Assembly (NCBI GenBank): GCA_902805985.1
Contig: CADCUW010000216.1
Span: forward strand, 1 to 6,588
Source of the DNA: an uncultured Rubrobacteraceae bacterium
GTDB lineage: Bacteria > Actinomycetota > Rubrobacteria > Rubrobacterales > Rubrobacteraceae
Reading direction: 5' to 3'
DNA length: 6,588 bases
Below are positions 1-6,378 of the stretch, piece by piece (the stretch's first letter is position 1; the number at the start of each line of letters is the position of its first letter). The notes beneath the pieces were generated by a model that made no database searches, was not told the origin of the DNA, and saw only the letters and a program-made list of their open reading frames with translations. A program made the position numbers and the translations under genes.

Positions 1-599
1 TCGGCATCCCGAACGCCGAGGCGCGGCTCAAGCAGTACCCGCACCAGTTCTCCGGCGGTATGCGCCAGAGGGTCGTCATCGCCATAGCGCTCGCCTGCGA
101 CCCGCAGGTCCTCATAGCCGACGAGCCCACGACGGCGCTCGACGTGACCATCCAGGCCCAGATCTTAGAGCTCATGCGCGAGTTGCAGGACCGGCTCGGC
201 ATGTCCATCGTCCTGATCACGCACGACCTCGGTGTGGTCGCGAGCACGGCCCACCGCATCGCGGTCATGTACGGCGGCAAGATCGTCGAGACGGGGACGG
301 TGCGCGAGATCTTCTACAACCCCCAGATGCCCTACACCTGGGGTCTTCTCGCCTCGATCCCGTCCCCCAACGCCGACCGCTCCCTGGAGCTGATCCCGAT
401 CCCCGGCACCCCGCCAGACGCCCTCCACCCGCCGAAGGGCTGCCCGTTCGCCGCCCGCTGCCCCTACGCGATGAAGGTCTGCAGCGACGAGATGCCGGGG
501 CACACGACGTTCTCGGTGGAGCACACGGCGGCCTGCTGGCTGCATCACCCGATGGCCCCCAATGTGGAGCCTCCCGTGCGGGTAAGGGGAGAGAGATGA
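1..599 (+). CDS. dppD: Peptide ABC transporter ATP-binding protein, DppD/OppD type (5' end missing)
   Basis: One of the paired cytoplasmic ATPases that power a di/oligopeptide-type ABC importer. The frame is open from the window edge, so the gene begins upstream, and Walker A and the Q-loop are not in view. Visible in order: the ABC signature SGGMRQR at 51-71, Walker B LIADE at 111-125 followed by the D-loop TALD, and the switch histidine of ITHD at 222-224. Next comes the oligopeptide-transporter C-terminal region ([12 protein letters not shown]), with cysteines at 441, 459, 480 and 534 in a CX5CX6CX17C pattern. In this family such cysteines are reported to bind a [4Fe-4S] cluster. The stop TGA at 597-599 overlaps the next gene's start in an ATGA arrangement, so the two ATPases are probably translationally coupled. 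The family call is secure. The substrate (dipeptide, oligopeptide, glutathione-like or other) cannot be read from the ATPase. Confidence 0.95.
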   Translation, partial: GIPNAEARLKQYPHQFSGGMRQRVVIAIALACDPQVLIADEPTTALDVTIQAQILELMRELQDRLGMSIVLITHDLGVVASTAHRIAVMYGGKIVETGTVREIFYNPQMPYTWGLLASIPSPNADRSLELIPIPGTPPDALHPPKGCPFAARCPYAMKVCSDEMPGHTTFSVEHTAACWLHHPMAPNVEPPVRVRGER

Positions 600-601
600 T
601 G
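584..601 (+). promoter_or_regulatory. Ribosome binding site and double ATG start of dppF, overlapping the dppD stop
   Basis: A strong Shine-Dalgarno-like run AAGGGGAG at 584-591 lies inside the end of dppD. It is followed by two consecutive in-frame ATG codons at 596 and 599. Spacing is 4 bases to the first ATG and 7 to the second, so the second is arguably the better start. The first gives the classic ATGA overlap with the upstream stop. The choice changes the protein by one Met only. Confidence 0.7.
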
Positions 602-1582
602 GAGCCGAACGGTTCGACCAACGGGCAGCCGCTGCTGCAGGTCAAGGACCTCAGGAAGTATTTCCAGATCGGGCGCGGGACGTCGCTCAAGGCGGTCGAT
701 GGGATCTCGCTGGAGATAAACAAGGGCGAGACGTTCGGCCTGGTCGGCGAGTCGGGGTGCGGCAAGTCAACGGTCGGCAGGACCCTCGTGAGGCTCTACG
801 AGCCCTCCGGCGGACAGGTGATGTATGGCGGGAAGGACGTCCACCGGGCGAGGGGCGAGGAGGCCACGAGCCTGAACCGCAGGATGCAGATGGTCTTCCA
901 GGACCCCCAAGCCTCCCTTAACCCCCGCATGGTCGTCGGCGACATCGTCGCCGAGGGGCTGGACATCCACGGCCTCGCGGACGGCCCCAAAGAGCGAAAC
1001 GACAGGGTCCGGGAGCTCCTCGAGACGGTGGGCCTGAACCAGGAGCACGCCAGCCGCTACCCGCACGAGTTCAGTGGCGGCCAGCGACAGAGGATAGGGA
1101 TAGCCAGGGCGCTCGCCGTGGACCCCGACTTTATCGTGGCCGACGAGCCCGTCTCGGCACTGGACGTCTCAATCCAGGCTCAGGTCATCAACCTGATGAA
1201 GAGGCTCCAAAGGGAGCGGGACCTGACCTACCTCTTTATCTCCCACGACCTCTCGGTCGTGAAGTACATCAGCGACCGCGTGGGCGTGATGTACCTCGGC
1301 GTGATGGTCGAGATGGCCCCGTCTGATGAGCTCTACTCGAACCCCGTCCACCCATACACCCAGGCCCTCCTCTCGGCCATCCCCGTTCCCGACCCGGACG
1401 TCGAGCACGAGCGGGAGCGCATCGTGCTCGAAGGCGACGTCCCGAGCCCGGTGAACCCGCCGAGCGGTTGCCGCTTCCGCACCCGGTGCCCCTACGCCAC
1501 CGAGGCCTGCGCCCACGACGAGCCCGTCTGGCGCGAGGTAAGCCCCGAGCACTGGGTCGCCGCCTGCCACTGTATTAGTTAG
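596..1582 (+). CDS. dppF: Peptide ABC transporter ATP-binding protein, DppF/OppF type
   Basis: Second cytoplasmic ATPase of the importer, expected to pair with the upstream DppD-type subunit below the two permeases. All nucleotide-binding motifs are intact in the 328-residue product: Walker [10 protein letters not shown] at 51-59, Q-loop Gln102 in [11 protein letters not shown], signature SGGQRQR at 160-166, Walker B IVADE at 180-184, D-loop SALD to residue 190, and switch His217 in FISHD. The C-terminal region ([12 protein letters not shown], about 252-263) and cysteines 292, 298, 305 and 324 (CX5CX6CX18C) match the oligopeptide-transporter C-terminal domain and suggest a [4Fe-4S] site. Length is typical of the family. 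The start is either of two adjacent ATGs overlapping the dppD stop. The TAG stop runs into the first arm of an inverted repeat. AGG and ATA codons are common. The F rather than D assignment rests on gene order and on motifs such as [11 protein letters not shown]. Confidence 0.95.
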   Translation: MMEPNGSTNGQPLLQVKDLRKYFQIGRGTSLKAVDGISLEINKGETFGLVGESGCGKSTVGRTLVRLYEPSGGQVMYGGKDVHRARGEEATSLNRRMQMVFQDPQASLNPRMVVGDIVAEGLDIHGLADGPKERNDRVRELLETVGLNQEHASRYPHEFSGGQRQRIGIARALAVDPDFIVADEPVSALDVSIQAQVINLMKRLQRERDLTYLFISHDLSVVKYISDRVGVMYLGVMVEMAPSDELYSNPVHPYTQALLSAIPVPDPDVEHERERIVLEGDVPSPVNPPSGCRFRTRCPYATEACAHDEPVWREVSPEHWVAACHCIS

Positions 1583-1709
1583 GTTTCAGGCTACAGGCAT
1601 CAGGGGTGCGGTGCGTGGCCTGGAGCTAGAGATCGCCACCCTGGCAGGCCTCAGAGAGAGTTGCAGGTCCGCGGCATCCTCTCGCTCTATAACCCCCCAG
1701 AACCTGAAA

Positions 1710-1724
1710 GCCTCCGAAGGAGGC
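1710..1724 (+). terminator. Small perfect hairpin; weak terminator candidate for the ATPase transcript
   Basis: GCCTCC (1710-1715), loop GAA, GGAGGC (1719-1724) gives six consecutive base pairs, mostly G-C. It lies about 130 bases after the dppF stop. No T-tract follows, so it is not a canonical intrinsic terminator. It could be an RNA stability or processing structure, or the core of the surrounding repeat element. Confidence 0.3.
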
Positions 1725-1726
1725 GA

Positions 1727-1757
1727 CCTGATGCCTGAAACCTGATGCCTGAAACCT
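1727..1757 (+). repeat. Tandem repeat of a 14-base unit (two perfect copies plus three bases)
   Basis: CCTGATGCCTGAAA is present at 1727-1740 and 1741-1754, followed by CCT, the start of a third copy. A related but degenerate piece, ACCTGAAAGCCT, lies at 1702-1713. The unit is itself made of similar CCTGA-type half-units, suggesting expansion by slippage or unequal exchange. It forms the right arm of the larger inverted repeat. Confidence 0.85.
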
Positions 1758-1812
1758 CAAGAGCGTTTTGTCCTGGCGGCGGAGCATCGTTCGCGGAGAA
1801 GGTTCAACTGCT

Positions 1813-1824
1813 GGCCTTCGGGCC
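1813..1824 (+). other. Short GGCC-TTCG-GGCC hairpin
   Basis: A four-base-pair G-C stem closed on a TTCG loop by a C-G pair, the arrangement that makes very stable UUCG tetraloops in RNA. It lies between the repeat element and the candidate promoter. No T-run follows. With a four-base stem it may be chance in GC-rich DNA. Confidence 0.25.
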
Positions 1825-1864
1825 GATGCCGGGTCCGGGGCGCGTCGCGTAGATTTTGCGCGTG

Positions 1865-1877
1865 GTCGACGTATACG
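1865..1877. promoter_or_regulatory. Adjacent palindromes upstream of the candidate promoter (possible operator)
   Basis: GTCGAC (1865-1870) and CGTATACG (1870-1877) are perfect palindromes sharing one base, ending nine bases before the candidate -35. The octamer TTTGCGCG also occurs at 1855-1862 and again at 1913-1920, flanking the promoter region. Such symmetry fits a dimeric regulator site, but the motifs are short and no regulator gene is in view. Confidence 0.2.
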
Positions 1878-1886
1878 GAGAAAAAG

Positions 1887-1915
1887 TTGACCCGGGTTCG
1901 GGCGCCTGATACTTT
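1887..1915 (+). promoter_or_regulatory. Candidate sigma-70-type promoter for the binding-protein/permease genes
   Basis: TTGACC at 1887-1892 matches five of six bases of the consensus -35. Possible -10 elements are GATACT at 1908-1913 (four of six matches, a short 15-base spacer) or TACTTT at 1910-1915 (three of six, 17-base spacer). Transcription would begin near 1920, giving a leader of about 50 bases. The position is sensible for separate expression of the binding protein, but the -10 is weak. Confidence 0.4.
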
Positions 1916-1946
1916 GCGCGCAGGGAAAGGTCACCGGCAAGGTTGG

Positions 1947-1952
1947 GATAAT
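1947..1952 (+). promoter_or_regulatory. Alternative -10 element close to the binding-protein start
   Basis: GATAAT matches five of six bases of the consensus -10. No recognisable -35 lies 16-18 bases upstream. If used, transcription would begin near 1959, leaving a very short leader that still contains the ribosome binding site. Confidence 0.25.
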
Positions 1953-1972
1953 CGGGAGATGTCGGGGGGAAG

Positions 1973-3517
1973 ATGAAGCATATGCGTATCGGCGCGGTCG
2001 TTTTGGCGGCAATCGCATTGTCCGTGGCCGCGGCTTGCGGCAGCGGTGGCGGGGGAGGCACGCAGTCGAACACGCCTCCGGGGACGCTCGAGGTCGGGCT
2101 GGAGGCGGAGCCGCCGGAGCTCGATCCCAACCTTTCGAGCGCCTACGTGGACCGGCAGGTCATGTCGAGCATCTACGACAGGCTCGTGGACATCGACGAG
2201 AACGGCGAGATCGTGCCGATGCTCGCCGAGAGTTACGAGGTCTCAGACGACGGGTTGGAGTACACCTTCAGGCTGCGCCAGGGAGTGCAGTTCCACGACG
2301 GCGAGCCGTTCGACGCAGAGGCCGTGGTGTTCAACCTGGAGCGCTACCAGGAGGAGGACTCCGTCAGGAGCACCGAGATAGAACCCGTGGAGTCTGTCGA
2401 AGCCGTGGACGACTCGACGGTGCGCATCACGCTCAAGCGGCCTTTCGCGCCGTTCCTGGCGGTGCTGACGGACCGGGCCGGGATCATGGTCTCCCCGAAG
2501 GCCGTCGAGGAGGGTGGCGGGCGCGTCTCCAAGAAGCCTGTGGGTACCGGGCCGTTCGAGTTCGTCGAGCGGGTGCGCGGGGACCACATCACCGTCAAGA
2601 AGAACCCGGATTACTGGAAGGACGGGCAGCCCAAGCTCGACGAGATCGTCTACAACGGTATCGACGACGAGAACGTCCAGTACCAGAACCTCCAGAGCGG
2701 CGAGCTCGACCTGATCGACTCCATCCCCTTCGTGAACTTTAAGACCCTCCAGGAGGGCGGCGACTACACGGTCTCCCAGGTGCCGGGCCTCGGCTACCAG
2801 GGGTTCTACCTCAACACCCAGCAACCCCCCTTCGACAACAAGGCGCTGCGCCGGGCCGTCTACAGCCTCGTCGACCGCGACGCCATCGTGAAGGCGGTCC
2901 TGCGCAACGTGGGCGGCACGCCGGCAAACTCGCCGTTTAGCGAGCAGTCCTTCGCCTACAGCGAGAAGACCGACTCCTACCCCGAGCCGAGCGTGGCGGA
3001 GGCGAAGAGGTTCCTCGAGGAGGGCGGGGAGCCGAACGGGTTCTCGTTCACGTACAAGACCGACCCCTCGCCCGCGAGCCAGCAGATGGGGCAGGTCCTC
3101 CAGAACAACCTCAAGCCCGCAGGCATAGACGTCAAGCTGGAGCAGCTCGAGTTCGGGACGCTCCTTGAGGACTCCTCAAGCGGCGACTTCGAGGCGCTGC
3201 ACCTGGGTTGGAGCGGCAGGGTCGACCCCGACCTGAACATCTACGACTTCATGACCACCGACGGCGACTTCAACGACTCGGGCTACAGCAACCCGGAGGT
3301 GGATGAGTTGTTGAACGAGGCGCGCACGACGAGCGACGAGGCGAGGCGCAAGGAGCTCTACACGCAGACCATGGAGATCCTGCACGAGGACGTCCCCTAC
3401 GTGTACCTCTACCACTCCAACACGACGACGGACTTCGCCATGCAGTCCAACGTCAAGGGCTTTACCGCGTACCCGGACGGGATCTTGCGGCTCGCGAACG
3501 TGAGCAAGCAGCAGTAG
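1973..3517 (+). CDS. Peptide ABC transporter substrate-binding lipoprotein, family 5 (DppA/OppA-like)
   Basis: Extracytoplasmic ligand receptor of the importer, 514 residues, a usual length for the family. The N-terminus has basic residues, a hydrophobic stretch (about 7-21) and Cys22 preceded by AAA, a lipobox-like site, followed by a Ser/Gly-rich linker. It is therefore probably lipid-anchored to the outer face of the membrane. Family hallmarks follow: ELDPNL at 49-54, SIYDRL at 66-71, and the SBP_bac_5 signature region LAESYEVSDDG through YTFRLRQGVQFHDG (about 84-110), then GTGPFEF and NPDYW further on. The start is ATG 1973, but the G-rich run at 1964-1970 sits only two bases before it. 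ATG 1982 (MRIGAVV) is a real alternative and leaves the signal peptide intact. The gene leads a tight cluster with the permeases. A peptide ligand is inferred from the family; related proteins bind nickel, glutathione or other small molecules. Confidence 0.93.
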   Translation: MKHMRIGAVVLAAIALSVAAACGSGGGGGTQSNTPPGTLEVGLEAEPPELDPNLSSAYVDRQVMSSIYDRLVDIDENGEIVPMLAESYEVSDDGLEYTFRLRQGVQFHDGEPFDAEAVVFNLERYQEEDSVRSTEIEPVESVEAVDDSTVRITLKRPFAPFLAVLTDRAGIMVSPKAVEEGGGRVSKKPVGTGPFEFVERVRGDHITVKKNPDYWKDGQPKLDEIVYNGIDDENVQYQNLQSGELDLIDSIPFVNFKTLQEGGDYTVSQVPGLGYQGFYLNTQQPPFDNKALRRAVYSLVDRDAIVKAVLRNVGGTPANSPFSEQSFAYSEKTDSYPEPSVAEAKRFLEEGGEPNGFSFTYKTDPSPASQQMGQVLQNNLKPAGIDVKLEQLEFGTLLEDSSSGDFEALHLGWSGRVDPDLNIYDFMTTDGDFNDSGYSNPEVDELLNEARTTSDEARRKELYTQTMEILHEDVPYVYLYHSNTTTDFAMQSNVKGFTAYPDGILRLANVSKQQ

Positions 3518-3532
3518 TCGGGGAGGACGGAC

Positions 3533-4483
3533 GTGGCGTTCCTGGTCCGGCGGTTGCTCCTGACGTTGCCGATCCTGTTCATCGTCAGCGTGATCTGCTT
3601 CTCCATGATCAACCTGATACCCGGCGATCCTGCGACGGTCATCCTCGGTCCCGAGGCCACGGAGCAGGCCAAGGAGCAGATGCGCAACCGCCTGAACCTC
3701 AACGACCCGCTCCCCACGCAGTACCTCGACTGGCTTGGCGGCGTCCTCCGCGGCGACCTCGGCGAGTCGCTTATAGACGACGAGCCCGTCTCGACCATCA
3801 TCCTGCAGCGGTTGCCCGTGACGATAGAGCTGGCTTTGGGCACCTTCCTGGTTAGCCTCACGATAGCCGTGGTCGCCGGCATCCTGTCCGCGAGCCGGCG
3901 GGGGACGTGGGTGGATTACGTGAGCACGGGCGTCGCCCTTGGCGGAATCTCCATCCCGCACTTCTGGCTCGGGATGATGTTCATCATCATCTTCGCGGTG
4001 AGCCTCGGGTGGCTGCCGGCCTCGGGCTACGTGCCGTTCTTTCAGGACCCCGTCGCGAACATCACCGCCATGATCCTGCCGGTCTTCGCCACGGGACTGC
4101 GCGAGTCGGCGGAGCTTACCCGGATGCTCAGGAGCAGCCTGCTCGAAGAGCTCGGCTCGGACTACGTGCGGACCGCCTTCTCCAAGGGACTCAGCAGGCG
4201 GGTCGTCGTGATGCGCCACGCGGTCAGGAACGCGCTGGTGCCGTTCGTGACGGCGAGCGGGCTCCAGATCGCGGGCCTCCTCGGCGGGCTCGTCGTCACC
4301 GAGACGGTCTTCCAGCTTCCCGGCCTCGGCCGCCTGGTAGTCGACTCGATAGCGCAGCGCGACTTCACCACCGTCCAGGGATCGGTGCTGGTCATCACCC
4401 TGATCGTGGTGCTCGTGAACGTTCTCGTGGACACGCTCTACGCGTTCATAGACCCGCGCATCTCCGCGAGCAGTGGGGGGTAG
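3533..4483 (+). CDS. dppB: Peptide ABC transporter permease, DppB/OppB type
   Basis: First transmembrane subunit of the importer channel, 316 residues, the usual size. The first membrane segment is at about 8-29 and ends in the family motif IPGDPA (29-34). GDLGES at 74-79 and the start of the permease core at about 95-120 follow. SIPHFWLG (140-147) and LPASGY (161-166) are typical of DppB proteins. The cytoplasmic EAA loop that docks on the ATPases is clear as DYVRTAFSKG at 210-219, followed by RHAVRNALVP. The start is GTG at 3533, supported by GGGAGG at 3521-3526 with six-base spacing and by alignment of the N-terminus with family members. It lies 15 bases after the binding-protein stop and three bases before dppC, so the three are surely co-transcribed. 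The family assignment is firm; the symbol is by analogy because the substrate is unknown. Confidence 0.95.
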   Translation: MAFLVRRLLLTLPILFIVSVICFSMINLIPGDPATVILGPEATEQAKEQMRNRLNLNDPLPTQYLDWLGGVLRGDLGESLIDDEPVSTIILQRLPVTIELALGTFLVSLTIAVVAGILSASRRGTWVDYVSTGVALGGISIPHFWLGMMFIIIFAVSLGWLPASGYVPFFQDPVANITAMILPVFATGLRESAELTRMLRSSLLEELGSDYVRTAFSKGLSRRVVVMRHAVRNALVPFVTASGLQIAGLLGGLVVTETVFQLPGLGRLVVDSIAQRDFTTVQGSVLVITLIVVLVNVLVDTLYAFIDPRISASSGG

Positions 4484-4486
4484 CCC

Positions 4487-5383
4487 ATGAGCGAAGCGGT
4501 CACCGCCGAGGGTTCCCAGACGCAGGCCATACAGCCGCGCGAGCGGCGGCTGGCTGGCTTCTGGCGCCGGTTCAAGCGCAACAGGCTCGCCGTCGTAGGG
4601 CTCGTCATCGTGGCGATCATGCTGCTCACGGCCCTCCTGGCACCCCTGATAGCGCCCCGTGACCCCCAGTCCCAGAACTACGGGCTCACGCTGCAGCCGC
4701 CCGGGGTGGGGGGGCTGATGGGGACGGACTCGCTGGGGAGCGACGTCTTCTCGCGGGTGGTATTCGGGGCCAGGATCTCGCTGTACTCGTCGCTTATCTC
4801 CGTCGGCATCGCGCTCCTGATCGGTGTCCCCGTGGGCCTGACGGCCGGGTACTTCCGCGGGATCTGGGACGAGTGGATCGTGATGCGCGTCGTGGACAGC
4901 CTGCAGGCTTTCCCGTTTTTGATCCTGGCGCTCGTGATAGCCGCTGTTCTGGGCGGGGGCCTGGGCTACGCCATGATAGCCATCGGCATAGGCTTTATCC
5001 CCGCGTTCGTCAGGATCACCCGCGCCCAGGTACTCACGGTCCGCTCTTTGGACTACGTCGACGCCGCCCGCGCCATCGGCACGGGACACACGGGCATCAT
5101 GCTCCGCCACGTCCTGCCGAACTCCCTGCCGCCGCTCCTGGTCCAGACCACCCTCGCCGTCGGCTACGCCATCATCGCCGAAGCCACCCTCTCGTTCCTC
5201 GGCCTCGGCGCCGAGCCCGGCCAGCCGAGTTGGGGCTCGATGCTCTTCCAGGCCCAGTCCTACCTGACGACCGCCTGGTGGATGGCGTTCTTCCCCGGCA
5301 TGGCGATCTTCTTCGCCGTCCTCGGCTTCAACCTCCTCGGCGACGGCGTCCGCGAAGCCCTCGACCCCCGAACCTACGACTAG
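4487..5383 (+). CDS. dppC: Peptide ABC transporter permease, DppC/OppC type
   Basis: Second transmembrane subunit, 298 residues, a normal length. A polar N-terminal tail leads to RFKRNRLAVVGL (28-39) and the first membrane segment (about 34-56), the OppC N-terminal domain. The hallmark GTDSLGSDVFSRV lies at 79-91, followed by further membrane segments. The EAA loop is DYVDAARAIG at 189-198, with RHVLPNSLPPLL after it, and the family ending LGDGVREALDPR is present. The ATG at 4487 has GGGGGG at 4475-4480 with six-base spacing. That ribosome binding site sits inside the last codons of dppB, implying coupled translation. It is expected to form a heterodimer with the DppB-type subunit and bind the two ATPases encoded upstream. 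The DUF1028 gene follows after 16 bases. Confidence 0.95.
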   Translation: MSEAVTAEGSQTQAIQPRERRLAGFWRRFKRNRLAVVGLVIVAIMLLTALLAPLIAPRDPQSQNYGLTLQPPGVGGLMGTDSLGSDVFSRVVFGARISLYSSLISVGIALLIGVPVGLTAGYFRGIWDEWIVMRVVDSLQAFPFLILALVIAAVLGGGLGYAMIAIGIGFIPAFVRITRAQVLTVRSLDYVDAARAIGTGHTGIMLRHVLPNSLPPLLVQTTLAVGYAIIAEATLSFLGLGAEPGQPSWGSMLFQAQSYLTTAWWMAFFPGMAIFFAVLGFNLLGDGVREALDPRTYD

Positions 5384-5399
5384 AGAGCGAGACCGTTCT

Positions 5400-6260
5400 T
5401 TGAGTAATATCGTCGCCACGTTCTCCATTGTCGCCTTCGACCCCGAGACGGACTCTTTAGGCGTTGCCGTCCAGTCCAAGTTCCTCGCCGTCGGCGCGGT
5501 CGTGCCGTGGGCGCGGGCTGGTGTTGGCGCCGTGGCGACCCAGGCGATGGCGAACTACAACTACGGACCCCGTGGCCTGGATCTGATGTCCGAAGGAAAG
5601 TCCGCCGGAGAGACGGTGGAGGCCCTGACCTCCGCCGACGAGGGCCGGGATCACCGCCAGGTCGGCGTCGTGGACACGCGGGGCGGGACCGCCACTTTTA
5701 CCGGTTCCGAGTGCTTCGACTGGGCGGGTGGTGTGACCGGGGAGCACTACGCCGCGCAGGGGAACATCCTCGTCGGACGGGAGACGGTAGGGGCGATGGC
5801 GAGGACCTACGAGGAGGCCGAGGGCGACCTCGCGGCCCGGCTTCTGGCGGCGCTCGACGCGGGGCAAGAAGCCGGGGGTGACTCGCGGGGCAGGCAGTCC
5901 GCGGCGCTTCTCGTCGTGCGGGAGGGGGGAGGGTACGGCGGGGACAACGACCGCGTCATCGACCTGCGCGTGGACGACCATCCCGACCCCATAGAGGAGC
6001 TGATGCGCATCCGGGATTTGCACACGCTGTACTTCGGGGAGACGGGGCCCGAGGATGTGGTCGCCATAGACGGGGACGTGCGGGATCAGGTCGTATCTTC
6101 GCTGAAGGATCTCGGGTACCTGGCGGAGGATGAGCCCGACGATGAGGCCCTTTACAGGGCGCTTGCCGTCTTTCTCGGGACGGAGAACTTCGAGGAGAGG
6201 GAGCAGGCGCGGGGCTACGTCGACCGGGCGGTGCTGGAGTTCATGAGGGCACAGAGATGA
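5400..6260 (+). CDS. DUF1028 family protein with C-terminal putative peptidoglycan-binding-like domain
   Basis: A 286-residue protein of unknown biochemical role. Residues about 7-210 match DUF1028, which from memory is placed among Ntn-hydrolase-like folds. Landmarks are TFSIVAFDP (7-15), LGVAVQSKFLAVGAVVPWARAGVGAVATQA (20-49, read as two adjoining stretches), YGPRGL (55-60), CFDWAGG (105-111), QGNIL (120-124), GDSRGRQSAALLVV (160-173) and DLRVDDHPDP (188-197). The tail (about 213-286: DVRDQVV, LGYL, FLGTENFEER, YVDRAVLEF) resembles the putative peptidoglycan-binding domain often joined to DUF1028. No signal peptide or membrane segment is visible, so it is probably cytoplasmic. The start is TTG at 5400 with only a weak purine-rich AGAGAGCGAG upstream; no better start lies ahead of the conserved TFSI. 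Sixteen bases after dppC, it probably shares the importer transcript. A role as hydrolase of imported peptides is inferred, not shown. Confidence 0.88.
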   Translation: MSNIVATFSIVAFDPETDSLGVAVQSKFLAVGAVVPWARAGVGAVATQAMANYNYGPRGLDLMSEGKSAGETVEALTSADEGRDHRQVGVVDTRGGTATFTGSECFDWAGGVTGEHYAAQGNILVGRETVGAMARTYEEAEGDLAARLLAALDAGQEAGGDSRGRQSAALLVVREGGGYGGDNDRVIDLRVDDHPDPIEELMRIRDLHTLYFGETGPEDVVAIDGDVRDQVVSSLKDLGYLAEDEPDDEALYRALAVFLGTENFEEREQARGYVDRAVLEFMRAQR

Positions 6261-6378
6261 TCTCACCGAAGAGTTTCGTAAGCAGGAGATTGTTACCGGC
6301 GAACAGGCCCACGGTCTCGTGGCGTACTTGATTGACGGACCCAAGGAGTCGCCAGAGCCACGCGAGGAGCGGGGATGA
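6247..6378 (+). other. Start-less open frame after the DUF1028 gene, possible gene remnant
   Basis: In a different frame from the DUF1028 gene, the stretch stays open and reads DDLTEEFRKQEIVTGEQAHG, then LVAYLIDGP and a charged tail, ending at TGA 6376-6378. It looks protein-like but has no start codon ahead of its conserved-looking part, only internal GTG 6319 and TTG 6328. The part 6256-6348 is about 55% G+C by my count, clearly lower than the flanking genes. I do not recognise the peptide. It may be a decayed gene end or chance. Confidence 0.25.

Larger units (their letters stand above)
1581..1757. repeat. Long interrupted inverted repeat right after dppF
   Basis: The left arm holds AGGTTTCAGG (1581-1590) and CAGGCATCAGG (1594-1604). 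Their exact reverse complements occur on the right: CCTGATGCCTG at 1727-1737 and again at 1741-1751, and CCTGAAACCT at 1734-1743 and again at 1748-1757. The arms are about 120 bases apart and overlap the dppF stop codon. Because each left segment has two exact partners, an RNA copy could pair in more than one register. It could be a dispersed intergenic repeat, a miniature mobile element remnant or a transcript-structuring element. The sequence alone does not decide between these. Confidence 0.75.
1583..1972 (+). other. 390-base intergenic region without a credible gene
   Basis: This gap separates the two ATPase genes from the binding-protein gene, on the same strand. I see no convincing coding frame: the minus-strand frames crossing it give low-complexity or Arg/Pro-rich products and run into the 5' part of the downstream gene. 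The left half (to about 1757) is rich in repeats and hairpins. The right half (about 1855-1972) holds candidate promoter elements and the ribosome binding site of the next gene. No uridine-rich terminator tail, tRNA or recognised riboswitch was found. Confidence 0.75.

Noticed and set aside
1727..1757. Tandem 14-base units considered as a CRISPR array
   Set aside because: The copies are directly adjacent with no spacers, the unit is too short, and no cas gene is present.
1813..1824. GGCC-TTCG-GGCC hairpin as an intrinsic terminator
   Set aside because: The stem is only four base pairs, no T-tract follows, and it lies over 230 bases after the dppF stop.
1626..2130. Minus-strand frames crossing the 390-base gap
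   Set aside because: They translate the repeat element into low-complexity peptide, extend into the binding-protein gene, and show no family features.
2035..2742. A 235-codon plus-strand frame inside the binding-protein gene (similar shadows at 3907-4662 and 4873-5403)
   Set aside because: The products are almost entirely Arg, Gly, Ala and Pro, typical of a shifted frame in GC-rich coding DNA.
3176..5479. A 767-codon minus-strand open frame opposite the 3' end of the binding-protein gene and both permease genes
   Set aside because: Its product is rich in Arg, Asp, Glu, His and Gly without domain structure, and it lies opposite three clearly conserved genes. High third-position G+C in those genes removes stops from the opposite strand.
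6257..6331. Short ORF starting at the ATG that overlaps the DUF1028 stop
   Set aside because: It ends after 24 codons, is in a different frame from the more protein-like stretch, and has no good ribosome binding site.
6328..6337. TTGATT and TTGACG as -35 elements of a promoter for the peptidase
   Set aside because: No -10-like sequence occurs at a suitable distance downstream.
5457..6344. A 295-codon minus-strand open frame opposite the DUF1028 gene
   Set aside because: It is the shadow of a recognised family gene and its product has no recognisable motif.
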